From: Pseudomaricurvus sp965656525
GTDB taxonomy: Bacteria; Pseudomonadota; Gammaproteobacteria; Pseudomonadales; Cellvibrionaceae
Length of the DNA: 64,000 nucleotides
Assembly: GCA_965656525.1 (NCBI GenBank)
Contig: CBFHKY010000003.1
Location: forward strand, 107,009-171,008
Direction of reading: 5' to 3'
Shown: positions 8,769-17,071 of the stretch, in pieces
Numbering within the stretch: position 1 is the first letter of the stretch
How the letters are laid out: every line of letters begins with the position of its first letter
Translations under genes and position numbers: made by a program
The notes under the pieces: generated by a model
What the model was told of the DNA's origin: nothing
What the model saw: the letters and a program-made list of their open reading frames with translations, nothing else
Databases searched by the model: none

Positions 8769-9197
8769 ATGACTCAAAATACTCTCAGCCTAACTGCATT
8801 GGCGTTCGATTTCGGCACTCAAAATATTGGTGTGGCTAGCGGCAATAGCGCAACCATGATCACTACCGAGCTTACGCCACTAAAAGCCAAAGATGGCACG
8901 CCTAACTGGGAAGAAATAGGTCAGCTGCTGCTCGATTACCAGCCTGACACTGTGCTGGTGGGGTTACCTTTGAACATGGACGACAGTGACAGCGAGCTCA
9001 GCCGAAGAGCCAAAAAGTTTGGCAACCGCGTTCACGGGCGCTTTGGTATTCGGGTTGAAATGGTGGATGAGCGATTAACCACTCTGGAAGCCAAAGAGGA
9101 AGCCGCTAATCGCGGCCATCGCGGCAATTATCGTCACGCGCCGATTGACTCAATTGCCGCGCGATTGATCTTAGAAAGCTGGCTACGCAACAGGTAA
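8769..9197 (+). CDS. ruvX: RuvX/YqgF, Holliday-junction resolvase-like nuclease for pre-16S rRNA
   Basis: A 142-residue RNase H-fold protein. YqgF completes 5-prime maturation of 16S rRNA and is also described as a putative Holliday-junction resolvase. Visible motifs are LAFDFGTQNIGVASG near residue 10 (first catalytic Asp), VLVGLPLNMDDSDSE, VEMVDERLTTLEA and the C-terminal HAPIDSIAARLILESWL with its late Asp. I chose the ATG at 8769. A GTG at 8733 lies inside yqgE and would add residues not seen in the family. Confidence 0.94.
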   Translation: MTQNTLSLTALAFDFGTQNIGVASGNSATMITTELTPLKAKDGTPNWEEIGQLLLDYQPDTVLVGLPLNMDDSDSELSRRAKKFGNRVHGRFGIRVEMVDERLTTLEAKEEAANRGHRGNYRHAPIDSIAARLILESWLRNR

Positions 9198-9212
9198 CAG
9201 CCTTAATCGCAT

Positions 9213-9226
9213 TGTGCTGGTATAAT
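9213..9226 (+). promoter_or_regulatory. Extended -10 promoter candidate for the acyltransferase gene
   Basis: TGGTATAAT (TATAAT at 9221-9226) sits between ruvX and the acyltransferase. It fits an extended -10 element (TGn-TATAAT); no good -35 hexamer lies 16-18 bases upstream. It would give a leader of about 105 bases. Confidence 0.4.
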
Positions 9227-9339
9227 TCGTCAGTATTTTTAAGGAAGGCCCATATCACACGCTGTTGATGACGATTGGCTCTTCTTCCGTAAACAGTTAA
9301 CCACTGTCCTCGTATCGAACATTGAAACAGTTGCGCTTC

Positions 9340-10269
9340 ATGGCAAAAAAATCAAAGTCTAAAGCCCCAACCTCTCTTTACCACCCGCAGTATTGGCCCA
9401 CATGGCTAACGATTGGCCTTATGAACTTATGGGCCCACCTCCCATGGAAGTTACAGTGGATAATCGCGAAGGGCTTAAGCACGTTGTTGTTTCACTTTGC
9501 CTCACATCGACGCCATATTGTCGAAGTCAATTTGCGCATGTGCTTCCCCGAGTGGTCACTGAAAGAGCAACGCCAGCAAACCAAAGATGTATTGTTTAAC
9601 AACCTTTATGGGTTAGTAGAGACAGCAGTGGCGTATCGAAAGCCGCCCAAGGCATGGCACTATGACATCAAAATACACGGGCTAGAGCTGCTGCAAAAAG
9701 CCAAAGAAGAAGCCCGCGGCGTGCTATTGATCGGCGCACATTACAGCCACCTAGACTTAGGCGGTGCCATTCTTGGGCAAGTTTGTGAGCCTTGCGCCAT
9801 TTACCGCCCTAACAATAACCCAGTGTTTGATCAGTACATTCTCTCGGGCCGTCAACGCTTCTTAGACAGTGTTATCCCTCGCGACAACATGAGGGCCATC
9901 ATAAAGGCACTGAAACAACAAAAGATTGTTTGGTATCCTCCCGATCAAGATTACGGCCGTAAACACTCAGTCTACGCCCCTTTCTTTGGCGTTAACGCTG
10001 CTACCATTACCGCAACCAGTCGTTTAGCTGGCTTTAACCAATCCCCTGTACTGATCATGTCCTGCTATCGAGATGATTCCGAACGCTGCTACCACTTAGG
10101 CTTGCACCCCTCGCCGAAAGGTTTCCCCAGTGGCGATGACACAGCCGATGCAGCACTGATCAATAAAGCCCTCGAGGATTGCATACGACGCTCCCCCACA
10201 CAGTACATGTGGACACACCGCCGATTTAAAAGTCAGCCCGATGGCAAGGCCAAGCTTTATAAGCGCTAA
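9340..10269 (+). CDS. lpxL: Lipid A biosynthesis late acyltransferase (LpxL/LpxM family)
   Basis: A 309-residue inner-membrane acyltransferase that adds a secondary fatty acyl chain to Kdo2-lipid IVA. The ATG at 9340 is preferred over an upstream TTG at 9322. One hydrophobic anchor lies near residues 20-45 (LTIGLMNLWAHLPWKLQWII), and the catalytic HX4D motif is GAHYSHLDLGG near 140. Further family landmarks are ARGVLLIGAHY, VWYPPDQDYG and the C-terminal YMWTHRRFK. Which chain is added cannot be told from sequence alone. It is the last plus-strand gene before a shared terminator with pckA. Confidence 0.9.
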   Translation: MAKKSKSKAPTSLYHPQYWPTWLTIGLMNLWAHLPWKLQWIIAKGLSTLLFHFASHRRHIVEVNLRMCFPEWSLKEQRQQTKDVLFNNLYGLVETAVAYRKPPKAWHYDIKIHGLELLQKAKEEARGVLLIGAHYSHLDLGGAILGQVCEPCAIYRPNNNPVFDQYILSGRQRFLDSVIPRDNMRAIIKALKQQKIVWYPPDQDYGRKHSVYAPFFGVNAATITATSRLAGFNQSPVLIMSCYRDDSERCYHLGLHPSPKGFPSGDDTADAALINKALEDCIRRSPTQYMWTHRRFKSQPDGKAKLYKR

Positions 10270-10319
10270 CCAAATCCAAGTGTCGACTTTTCAAAGGATT
10301 CAACGTGACAAGCACCCAT

Positions 10320-10349
10320 AAAAAAACCGCGCCTGAGCGCGGTTTTTTT
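10320..10349. terminator. Bidirectional intrinsic terminator
   Basis: A-tract, stem CCGCGC, loop CTGA, stem GCGCGG and T-tract (10327-10342 is the stem-loop) form a symmetric hairpin between the convergent lpxL and pckA genes. It can stop transcription from both sides. Confidence 0.92.
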
Positions 10350-10389
10350 ATGCAAGGCCTCTAGTAACAGGGGCCTTTCAGTTAGGGCA

Positions 10390-11949
10390 TTAGCCTTTAG
10401 GGCCAGCTGCTTCGATATCTTCGCTAACATTAAACTTCTTGATGTTACCGGCAAACAAACCAGCCAATTTAGCCGCTGCATTGTCGTAAGCGGCCTGATC
10501 GCTCCAAGCGTTGCGCGGGTTAAGGTAGCTGGCATCGACACCTGGCACCTCTACTGGCACTTGAAGATTCATGACGTCTAGGGTCTCGGTAGCAACACCT
10601 TCCAAAGAACCATTTTGACAGGCCGCCACAACCGCGCGAGTGACAGGAATTGGGAAACGTGAACCCGTACCTTCTGCACCGCCAGAACCACCAGTCCAAC
10701 CGGTGTTAACCAGGTAAACATTAGAGCCAAACTCTTCAATGCGCTTCATCAGCAGCTCAGCGTACTCACGCGCTGGACGCGGCATGAATGGCGCACCAAA
10801 ACAGGTAGAGAACGTTGGCTGGATGCCCGCTTCTGCACCCACTTCAGTAGAGCCAACACGTGCGGTATAACCAGACAGGAAGTGATAAGCAGCTGCTTCT
10901 TTCGACAGAATAGACACTGGCGGCAGAACACCAGACACATCGCACGTTAAGAAGATAACATTCTTAGGCTCACCCGCTCGGTTTTCCTGCACACGCATCT
11001 CAACGTGCTCCAGAGGATAAGAACAACGACCGTTCTCACTCAGGCTGGTATCGGAATAATCGGGTACGCGCTGGTCATTGTGAACCACGTTTTCAACAAT
11101 GGCGCCAAACTTAATAGCGTCCCAAATTACAGGTTCATTCTTTTGCGACAGGTCGATGGTTTTGGCGTAGCAACCGCCTTCCATATTAAAAACAGCGCCT
11201 TTTGCCCAGCCGTGTTCGTCGTCACCAATCAGGTAGCGTTCGGGGTCAGCAGACAAGGTGGTTTTACCTGTTCCAGAAAGACCAAAGAACAAACAGGTGT
11301 CACCTTCTTTGCCTACGTTTGCCGAACAATGCATGGGCATAACGTCTTTCTCTGGCAGCAGGAAGTTCTGCACAGAAAACATAGACTTCTTCATTTCACC
11401 GGCGTAACGAGCACCCGCCAACAAGACTTTACGCTGAACAAAGTTCACAATCACGGCCACTTCAGAATTGGTGCCATCGCGCTCAGGCACACACTCGAAG
11501 TTTGCCGCGTGCAGAATAGTCCACTCTTTCTTGCCTTTTGGGTTGTAATTGTCGGTGCGAATAAACATGTTACGCCCGAACAGATTATTCCAAGCCGTCT
11601 CTGTGGTCACTTTCACCGGTAAGTAGTGATCTGGATCTTCAGCCACATGCAGCTGGGATACAAAAGTGTCTACCATGGCTAGGTGTTCTTCAACACGGCT
11701 CCACAAGGCATCAAATTTATCCGCATCAAATGGGCGGTTTACAGAACCCCAGTCGATACTTTCAGACGTGGACGGCTCATCTACTGTAAAGCGATCTGCA
11801 GGGGATCGGCCTGTACGTGCACCTGTTTCACAAACCAGAGCACCGGTATGCGACAAATAACCTTCACCGCGTTTAATGGCATGTTCTACCAACTCAGCTG
11901 ATGTGAGGTCGGTGTATACGGTCGGAGCCGCATCATCAATCTGTGTCAT
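10390..11949 (-). CDS. pckA: Phosphoenolpyruvate carboxykinase (ATP)
   Basis: PckA converts oxaloacetate and ATP to phosphoenolpyruvate, the first committed step of gluconeogenesis, as expected for a cell growing on fatty acids, amides or acids. The 519 residues carry the phosphate loop FGLSGTGKTTLSADP (near 240-255), the metal-binding YLIGDDEHGW, and the substrate loop ARTGRSPADRF near residue 45. Length is close to the family norm (520-540). The neighbourhood hslO-hslR-yrfG upstream on the same strand is conserved in gammaproteobacteria. Confidence 0.97.
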   Translation of the reverse strand: MTQIDDAAPTVYTDLTSAELVEHAIKRGEGYLSHTGALVCETGARTGRSPADRFTVDEPSTSESIDWGSVNRPFDADKFDALWSRVEEHLAMVDTFVSQLHVAEDPDHYLPVKVTTETAWNNLFGRNMFIRTDNYNPKGKKEWTILHAANFECVPERDGTNSEVAVIVNFVQRKVLLAGARYAGEMKKSMFSVQNFLLPEKDVMPMHCSANVGKEGDTCLFFGLSGTGKTTLSADPERYLIGDDEHGWAKGAVFNMEGGCYAKTIDLSQKNEPVIWDAIKFGAIVENVVHNDQRVPDYSDTSLSENGRCSYPLEHVEMRVQENRAGEPKNVIFLTCDVSGVLPPVSILSKEAAAYHFLSGYTARVGSTEVGAEAGIQPTFSTCFGAPFMPRPAREYAELLMKRIEEFGSNVYLVNTGWTGGSGGAEGTGSRFPIPVTRAVVAACQNGSLEGVATETLDVMNLQVPVEVPGVDASYLNPRNAWSDQAAYDNAAAKLAGLFAGNIKKFNVSEDIEAAGPKG

Positions 11950-12146
11950 TCGTTTGTAGTCCTATCAATTTTTAACGTGTTTATCCATACCAGACTGCCC
12001 CTTTACTAGACGCTTATGTTAACTGGCGGAGTCAATATCATTATCTTTAGCCGACGAGTACACTGCCCGTCAGCGCTTATAAAAATTGGCAAATCATTAT
12101 GTCAGAAAAAGTAATGTGAATCGATCCTACTCTACAGACGCGTTAA

Positions 12147-13034
12147 TCAATGCAATGATGATGCCTGACCGCCAAAGATATTGTCTAGATCAGAAGCCCC
12201 AAAAACATACGCTTGGTTGCAAAACTGACAGTCTATGGTGATAGCATCTTGCTCCGCTAGCAATGCTTCTACATCTTCGCGGCCGAGTGAAACCAAAGCA
12301 TTGGCCGACCGCTCTTTCGAACAGCTGCACGCAAAATGCACCGCACTAGGCTCAAAAATACGCACATCCAACTCGTGAAACAGACGGTAGAGCATATCTT
12401 CGTGGTGCAACGCTAATAACTCTGTGTGCTTAACGGTTTCGGCCAAGTGCACAGCCGTATTCCAGTTTTCGGCGTTCTCTTCAACACTGGCAACCTGTTG
12501 CGGCAATGCCTGTAGGAGCAGCCCAGTTGCAGACTGGCCATCAGTGGCCAGCCAAAATCGGGTAGGCAACTGCTCCGACTGATCAAAATACGATTGCAAG
12601 CACGCTGCCAATGACGGTTTATCCAAAGGCACAATACCTTGATAGCGTTCGCCTTTTTCTGGCTCGATAATAATGGCCAGCACCGCCTTATCTCCCAGCA
12701 GCGACTGTAAGTTGTCACCATCAAGTGTGCTAACGTCCGCGTCTGCGCTAGGCTGCGCCACCGCTCGAACACCGCGCTGGTGGGTGCACTCCGCCATCAC
12801 TAGAGGCAGAGGGCCGTCACCTCGGGCCTGCAAAGTGAGTATACCGTCAAACTTTAGCGTACTTGCCAGCAGACTCGTCGCCGCGACAAACTCGCCGAGT
12901 AACGCTTTCATGCAAGCGGGAAGGTCTTTGTGGCAATCAAGGATTTGTTGGTAGCTGTCGGATAGGGTGACAATTTCACCGCGCAGATCGGCATGTTCAA
13001 ACAAAAAGCGGTGCATTAAATCGCGGGAAGGCAT
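12147..13034 (-). CDS. hslO: Hsp33, redox-activated chaperone
   Basis: Hsp33 is a cytoplasmic holdase that becomes active when its zinc-bound cysteines are oxidised. The 295-residue protein ends with the four-cysteine redox switch: CSCS near residue 235 and CQFC about 30 residues later. The N-terminal domain is recognised by MHRFLFEHADLRGEIVTL, and ATSLLASTLKFDGILTLQ is also typical. A start at the inner ATG (MHRFLF) is possible and would shorten it by six residues. It is grouped with hslR and pckA as in E. coli. Confidence 0.96.
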   Translation of the reverse strand: MPSRDLMHRFLFEHADLRGEIVTLSDSYQQILDCHKDLPACMKALLGEFVAATSLLASTLKFDGILTLQARGDGPLPLVMAECTHQRGVRAVAQPSADADVSTLDGDNLQSLLGDKAVLAIIIEPEKGERYQGIVPLDKPSLAACLQSYFDQSEQLPTRFWLATDGQSATGLLLQALPQQVASVEENAENWNTAVHLAETVKHTELLALHHEDMLYRLFHELDVRIFEPSAVHFACSCSKERSANALVSLGREDVEALLAEQDAITIDCQFCNQAYVFGASDLDNIFGGQASSLH

Positions 13035-13169
13035 AAGCGTATCAAACAGTTCAAATTAGAAGAAAGGATTCTACCATGCACCGGAATCGCCGGTAAGACC
13101 CCAACCACCAGAGCAAACGGCGATCCACAGCACTTTTCCTGTGCTTTTCAGCCTACCCTTATCGATCAA

Positions 13170-13616
13170 CTACGGCTGGCAAATTGCAGCAATTCGTGAT
13201 TCCAGCTCTTGGATCTGGTGCTCGTGCTCTGTTTTGCTGACATCATAGGTTGAACCGTCTTCACGCACAAAATATACCGGACCTTTCAAGATCTTTAGCC
13301 GCTTTTGTAGTTTCTGACATTGTTGCTGCTGTTCTTGGCGCTGGCGCTGTTGAGCAGCCTGGTTTTGACGCTCTAACCGCTGTTCTTCGGCTGTTGGCTT
13401 GCGAAAAACAGACTCTAACTTGCGATGCTCATGGCCACTTTCATCTATATTCAGATCCCGAAGCCGTGGAGATACCTCTTCAGCTTCTCTTTGTGCAGGC
13501 TTGCGATCACTAAAATGTACTTTTCCCTGCGCATCGCGCCACTGATAAATCTCGGCGACACTCGCGTGACCGAACAAGACTACGCTAGCAAGTACCGCCC
13601 AAACTACAAGCTTCAT
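13170..13616 (-). CDS. DUF4124-containing exported protein
   Basis: A 148-residue exported protein of unknown function. The ATG at 13616 has a good AAGGA site and opens a signal peptide (KLVVWAVLASVVLFGHASVA). The mature part starts with the DUF4124 signature EIYQWRDAQGKVHFSDRKP (residues about 21-40). A glutamine- and arginine-rich coiled-coil segment follows near 90-115 (RQNQAAQQRQRQEQQQQ), then a short C-terminal part with two cysteines. The longer frame from 13715 lacks a ribosome site. It lies between hslO and hslR without clear functional link. Confidence 0.85.
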   Translation of the reverse strand: MKLVVWAVLASVVLFGHASVAEIYQWRDAQGKVHFSDRKPAQREAEEVSPRLRDLNIDESGHEHRKLESVFRKPTAEEQRLERQNQAAQQRQRQEQQQQCQKLQKRLKILKGPVYFVREDGSTYDVSKTEHEHQIQELESRIAAICQP

Positions 13617-13725
13617 CACTGTCCTTCCATTGATAGCCAGTGGCGAGACAAAGACTCTTTCAATTTCTACAGAGTCATTTAAATGCCGAATACCGTAAAA
13701 TAGTAACCTATACAATCACAACCGC

Positions 13726-14109
13726 TCAATAATCTTGCTCTCTAAAACGATGAATTTGACGCCGCTGTTTTTTGGTAGGCCGGTTGAGGGGCCCGGCATT
13801 GGTGCCTCTTAAAGCTTTCCGGCGCTCGGCCTCTTGTTCACGTCGTTCAAGGCTGTTGGCGGTTTCTTGATACAGCGTCATGGCTTCAGGCGCGCCACGG
13901 CGCTGATCAGACAGCGCCACCACATCGATCACTTTTTCATCGAAGCCTTGGCGAACCGTCAACTGAGCTCCCACCAGTATTTCTTTGCTGGCCTTTACCC
14001 TTTGCCCATCACAGTGCACCTTACCGCCTTCTATGGCTTGCTTGGCTAAGTTTCGCGTTTTAAAAAAGCGTGCTGCCCACAACCACTTATCAATGCGTAC
14101 CTTTTCCAT
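13726..14109 (-). CDS. hslR: Hsp15, S4-domain ribosome-recycling heat-shock protein
   Basis: HslR binds free 50S subunits that still carry nascent peptidyl-tRNA and helps recycle them. The N-terminal 60 residues are an S4 RNA-binding domain (VRIDKWLWAARFFKTRNLAK, then GKVHCDGQRVKASKEI). The basic C-terminal tail GPLNRPTKKQRRQIHRF is a family hallmark. At 127 residues it matches E. coli Hsp15 (133). It starts 9 bp after yrfG, so the two are probably co-transcribed. Confidence 0.95.
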   Translation of the reverse strand: MEKVRIDKWLWAARFFKTRNLAKQAIEGGKVHCDGQRVKASKEILVGAQLTVRQGFDEKVIDVVALSDQRRGAPEAMTLYQETANSLERREQEAERRKALRGTNAGPLNRPTKKQRRQIHRFREQDY

Positions 14110-14118
14110 TGGGCCTCT

Positions 14119-14790
14119 TTACCTATTTTGCTCAATTGCCGTTGGCATCACCTCATCAAAGTGGTGAACTGCTGGGTATTCTTTAATCTCGCGATGTTCA
14201 CGCTGGCTATCTGGCTGATGTAAGCACAACAAATGGCGTATACCGAACTCGCGCGCTGAATCCAAAACACGAATAGTATCATCGATAAACAAGGTACGCT
14301 GCGGATCAAACGGTTCGCGTTTTTGCAATTCTGTCCAAAAAGCCTGTGCTTCTTTTGGCTGCTGAAATTCATGAGATGAAATCACCATATGCAGCCATTG
14401 ATCTATCGCTGTCACTTCCAACTTAAGCGATAAACTCTGTGGGTGTGCATTGGTAATCAATACCAACCGCTTATTGCTGAGCTGCAGGGCCTTCAAAAAG
14501 TCCACCACAAACGGCCGAATCGCAATTTTATGTTTTACTTCTTCTTTTAGCGCACAAATGTCCATGCCCAGAGCGTCTGACCAAAACTCTAAGCAATACC
14601 ATTTCAGCGTACCTTCATGAGCCTTAATATGCGCTTCGAGCTGCTTTAGCGCATCGGCCTCAGGGATATTATGGGCTTGTGCGTAACGCTTAGGTAAGTG
14701 GGTTAGCCAAAAATAGTTATCAAAATGTAAATCCAGCAAAGTACCGTCCATATCCAGCAGCACGGTATCAATGTCATCCCAATTAATCAT
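14119..14790 (-). CDS. yrfG: YrfG-type HAD hydrolase (GMP/IMP nucleotidase)
   Basis: A 223-residue haloacid-dehalogenase phosphatase. The E. coli homologue dephosphorylates GMP and IMP. The nucleophile motif DMDGTLLDL sits at residues 13-21, motif II is VLITNAHPQS near 110, and the metal-binding motif IV is LFIDDTIRVLDSA near 167. Linkage yrfG-hslR-hslO-pckA is the same as in E. coli, which supports the assignment. Substrate choice is taken from the family, not from sequence. Confidence 0.9.
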   Translation of the reverse strand: MINWDDIDTVLLDMDGTLLDLHFDNYFWLTHLPKRYAQAHNIPEADALKQLEAHIKAHEGTLKWYCLEFWSDALGMDICALKEEVKHKIAIRPFVVDFLKALQLSNKRLVLITNAHPQSLSLKLEVTAIDQWLHMVISSHEFQQPKEAQAFWTELQKREPFDPQRTLFIDDTIRVLDSAREFGIRHLLCLHQPDSQREHREIKEYPAVHHFDEVMPTAIEQNR

Positions 14791-14898
14791 GTCTCGCCCT
14801 TCTCTTAATTAACAGCGCACGCAATAAAACATTATTCACCATACGCATCAACCGGGATCACCGATGGATTTCATCACTGCAATTCTGCCCATGCACCG

Positions 14899-14904
14899 TA
14901 TAAT
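14899..14904 (+). promoter_or_regulatory. Possible -10 box for cysQ
   Basis: TATAAT at 14899-14904, 40 bases before the cysQ start. The -35 side is weak (CTGCAA at 14877-14882), so this is only a candidate. Confidence 0.35.
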
Positions 14905-14943
14905 GAACGGTTCAGTGTAGAGTTTTTTGACGGAGTGAACACC

Positions 14944-15780
14944 ATGCAGTTGGATGAATCCTTAGTAGATCAAGTGGTTGCACTCTGCCAAACAGCAGGC
15001 CAAACAATTTTAGAGGTCTATCATAGCCAGGAAACCTTTACCGTAAGTACCAAGGACGATAACTCCCCCGTTACCGCTGCCGACTTAGCTGCACACGCTA
15101 TCTTGGAACCTGGTTTAGCGGCACTCATACCAGGAGTACCCGTGTTATCAGAAGAAGGAGAGATTCCGAGCTTCGATACGCGCCGTCACTGGGGCACGTA
15201 TTGGATCATCGATCCGTTGGATGGCACCAAAGAATTTCTTTTGCGCAACGATGAATTCACTGTAAATGTTGCCCTGATCCACCACAATGAACCCCATTTA
15301 GGCGTCGTACACGTGCCGGTTTATAACCAGACTTACACAGGCCAGAAAGGTGGCCGAGCTTACAAAATTACCGCCACTGAGCGCCGCCCTATTCATACTC
15401 GCGCGCTGACCGACAACACACAAGAACAGCCAGTTGTGATGGTCGCCAGCCGTCACTACGGTGCCACCAGCGCAGCCGATCTTCTCCGCCGTATCAGCGA
15501 TACCTTGGGCTCAGCTGTTACCACCAGCATGGGAAGCTCCCTCAAATTCTGTCATATTGCCGAAGGTCTAGCGGATTTCTATCCTCGCTTGGCACCTACC
15601 TGTGAATGGGACACAGCCGCCGCTCAAGCCGTGATTGAAGCTGCAGGTGGATGTGTGCTTAGCGCCGAAGGTTTAACTCCCCTGCGCTATAACCAAACCG
15701 ACAATCTATTAAACCCTTTCTTCTATGTTATAGGGGATCTCAGCTATGATTGGCACTCGTTACTAAAAAATAAGCAATAG
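14944..15780 (+). CDS. cysQ: CysQ, 3'(2'),5'-bisphosphate nucleotidase
   Basis: CysQ removes the 3-prime phosphate from adenosine 3',5'-bisphosphate, a by-product of sulfate assimilation and acyl-carrier-protein priming. The ATG at 14944 has GGAG eight bases upstream and gives 278 residues; a GTG at 14935 overlaps that site. Inositol-monophosphatase family metal motifs are all present: LSEEGE near 70, IIDPLDGTKEFL near 90, and CEWDTAAAQAVIEAAGG near 220. It diverges from yrfG. In other gammaproteobacteria cysQ, nudE and yrfG are neighbours, but nudE is not here. Confidence 0.95.
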   Translation: MQLDESLVDQVVALCQTAGQTILEVYHSQETFTVSTKDDNSPVTAADLAAHAILEPGLAALIPGVPVLSEEGEIPSFDTRRHWGTYWIIDPLDGTKEFLLRNDEFTVNVALIHHNEPHLGVVHVPVYNQTYTGQKGGRAYKITATERRPIHTRALTDNTQEQPVVMVASRHYGATSAADLLRRISDTLGSAVTTSMGSSLKFCHIAEGLADFYPRLAPTCEWDTAAAQAVIEAAGGCVLSAEGLTPLRYNQTDNLLNPFFYVIGDLSYDWHSLLKNKQ

Positions 15781-15929
15781 AACCCGTTAATTTAGACCAG
15801 TAAGCGGCAATTTCTGCCCACCCGACTATCCTCAAAGTATAGTTATCAAAAAAGAATGACTTCAACACAGCACTTAGAAACACATCTGAGGAGTGTTTAT
15901 CGTTTTTATAACCGTGAAGGAATACCCAG

Positions 15930-16154
15930 ATGCCAAATCAATCACCAGACGTAGCGCTGGTTAATATGGACACTCAAGGCATGGATATCATGCGCGAGAG
16001 GCTTTTAGGAGACATTAAACGCTTAGAACGCCTCTTAGAGCAGCTGCGCTGTGGTGATGACAGTCAGGATTACTCACTGCAACAAACCTATCGCGAGATG
16101 ATTTACAGCCGTCGCAAAATGCTCAACGGGTTGCCAATCAGGCATTCAGCCTAG
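15930..16154 (+). CDS. Small protein of unknown function
   Basis: A 74-residue, highly charged protein that I do not recognise. The ATG at 15930 has GAAGGAA upstream. The middle (residues 18-45, RERLLGDIKRLERLLEQLR in part) looks like an amphipathic helix or short coiled coil. There are no membrane helices, and the single Cys shows no metal motif. It lies 149 bp after cysQ and probably has its own transcript. Confidence 0.65.
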   Translation: MPNQSPDVALVNMDTQGMDIMRERLLGDIKRLERLLEQLRCGDDSQDYSLQQTYREMIYSRRKMLNGLPIRHSA

Positions 16155-16258
16155 CCAATAAGCGCGCCTTTCATGCAGAAAGCTTCAACGTATTATTCAT
16201 ACCCTAGTACCTAATAACGTAGAACCAATATTAACCCAAGCTTTGAAAAGTTGAGGGC

Positions 16259-16990
16259 TCATAGGCGGCGACTGATGATCGCTTTCTCGCCTGAAGGCTC
16301 CTCTACGTAACGGTAACGAATATCCACTAGTTCTCCGCCTTTAGGCTTCGTTTTTATATTGGAAAGCCCTTGGTATCGCATCAACCGCTTTTGCTTGTCG
16401 TAGGTTAATAAAATTTCTGGGGCCAACCATTTAACAACCCAACTTAAAGGCTCTAGCTGAAAGCATATCAACTCTGACTTTTCTGCACCGCAATCACGTT
16501 GATAAACTTGCAACCCCAAGGCCTTGCCTTTCTCTCCAAAAATAAATTCAAACGGAAAACGTTCACCCGCAAGCAATTGATCCCAGCGAGAACGCACAAA
16601 GGCATCAAAACCGCTGTCCACAACGGCTGGCCACTGGTCGCTGGTTTCTATCACTGCAGGAGACGCATCGTTTTGCCCCACCACCCAGTGGTCATCCTGC
16701 CAGCGAATGAACCATTCTAAATTGTAGAGATGGTTGGTTTGCACAAACTCAGGCGTCAGAGGGTTACGCTCATAAGAAATGCGCTTATCTACCCAAAGAG
16801 AGCCTTCCGGTGACAAGTAACGCACGCGATGTTTGGTTTTGTCATCACTGAGCTGATGCAGCTCACGATACAATAACTGATCACTGTTTTTATGGTAGGC
16901 ATCACCGACCAGAACAACATGTTGATCCTGCCATTGAAGGTCTTTAGGCAAAATAGCATCGGCTGCCACAAGAACAGAAAAAACAAACAA
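16259..16990 (-). CDS. Predicted periplasmic protein of the ECF11 operon (unknown function)
   Basis: I do not know this family by name. It follows cfa as the last gene of the ECF-linked operon. From the first canonical start (TTG at 16990) the product has 243 residues. The frame, however, stays open upstream to 17054 and encodes a complete signal peptide (SFRRCIKTARLFIAST then VLFVFSVLVAADA), so the true start should be further up. No ATG, GTG or TTG exists there, but an ATT at 17048-17050 lies six bases after an AAGGA ribosome site (17057-17061). Initiation at ATT would give 263 residues. The mature part is polar, with features such as GDAYHKNSDQLLYRELH and LWVDKRISYERNPLTPEFVQ. Confidence 0.8.
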   Translation of the reverse strand: MFVFSVLVAADAILPKDLQWQDQHVVLVGDAYHKNSDQLLYRELHQLSDDKTKHRVRYLSPEGSLWVDKRISYERNPLTPEFVQTNHLYNLEWFIRWQDDHWVVGQNDASPAVIETSDQWPAVVDSGFDAFVRSRWDQLLAGERFPFEFIFGEKGKALGLQVYQRDCGAEKSELICFQLEPLSWVVKWLAPEILLTYDKQKRLMRYQGLSNIKTKPKGGELVDIRYRYVEEPSGEKAIISRRL

Positions 16991-17071
16991 TACGGTACTG
17001 GCAATAAATAACCGTGCCGTTTTTATACATCGCCTAAAGCTGTGAATAATCCATCATCCTTTTCGTCTTCG

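Noticed and set aside
11005..11622. A 205-codon open frame antisense to pckA
   Set aside because: It is the mirror of a strongly conserved gene, has no ribosome site and no recognisable domain.
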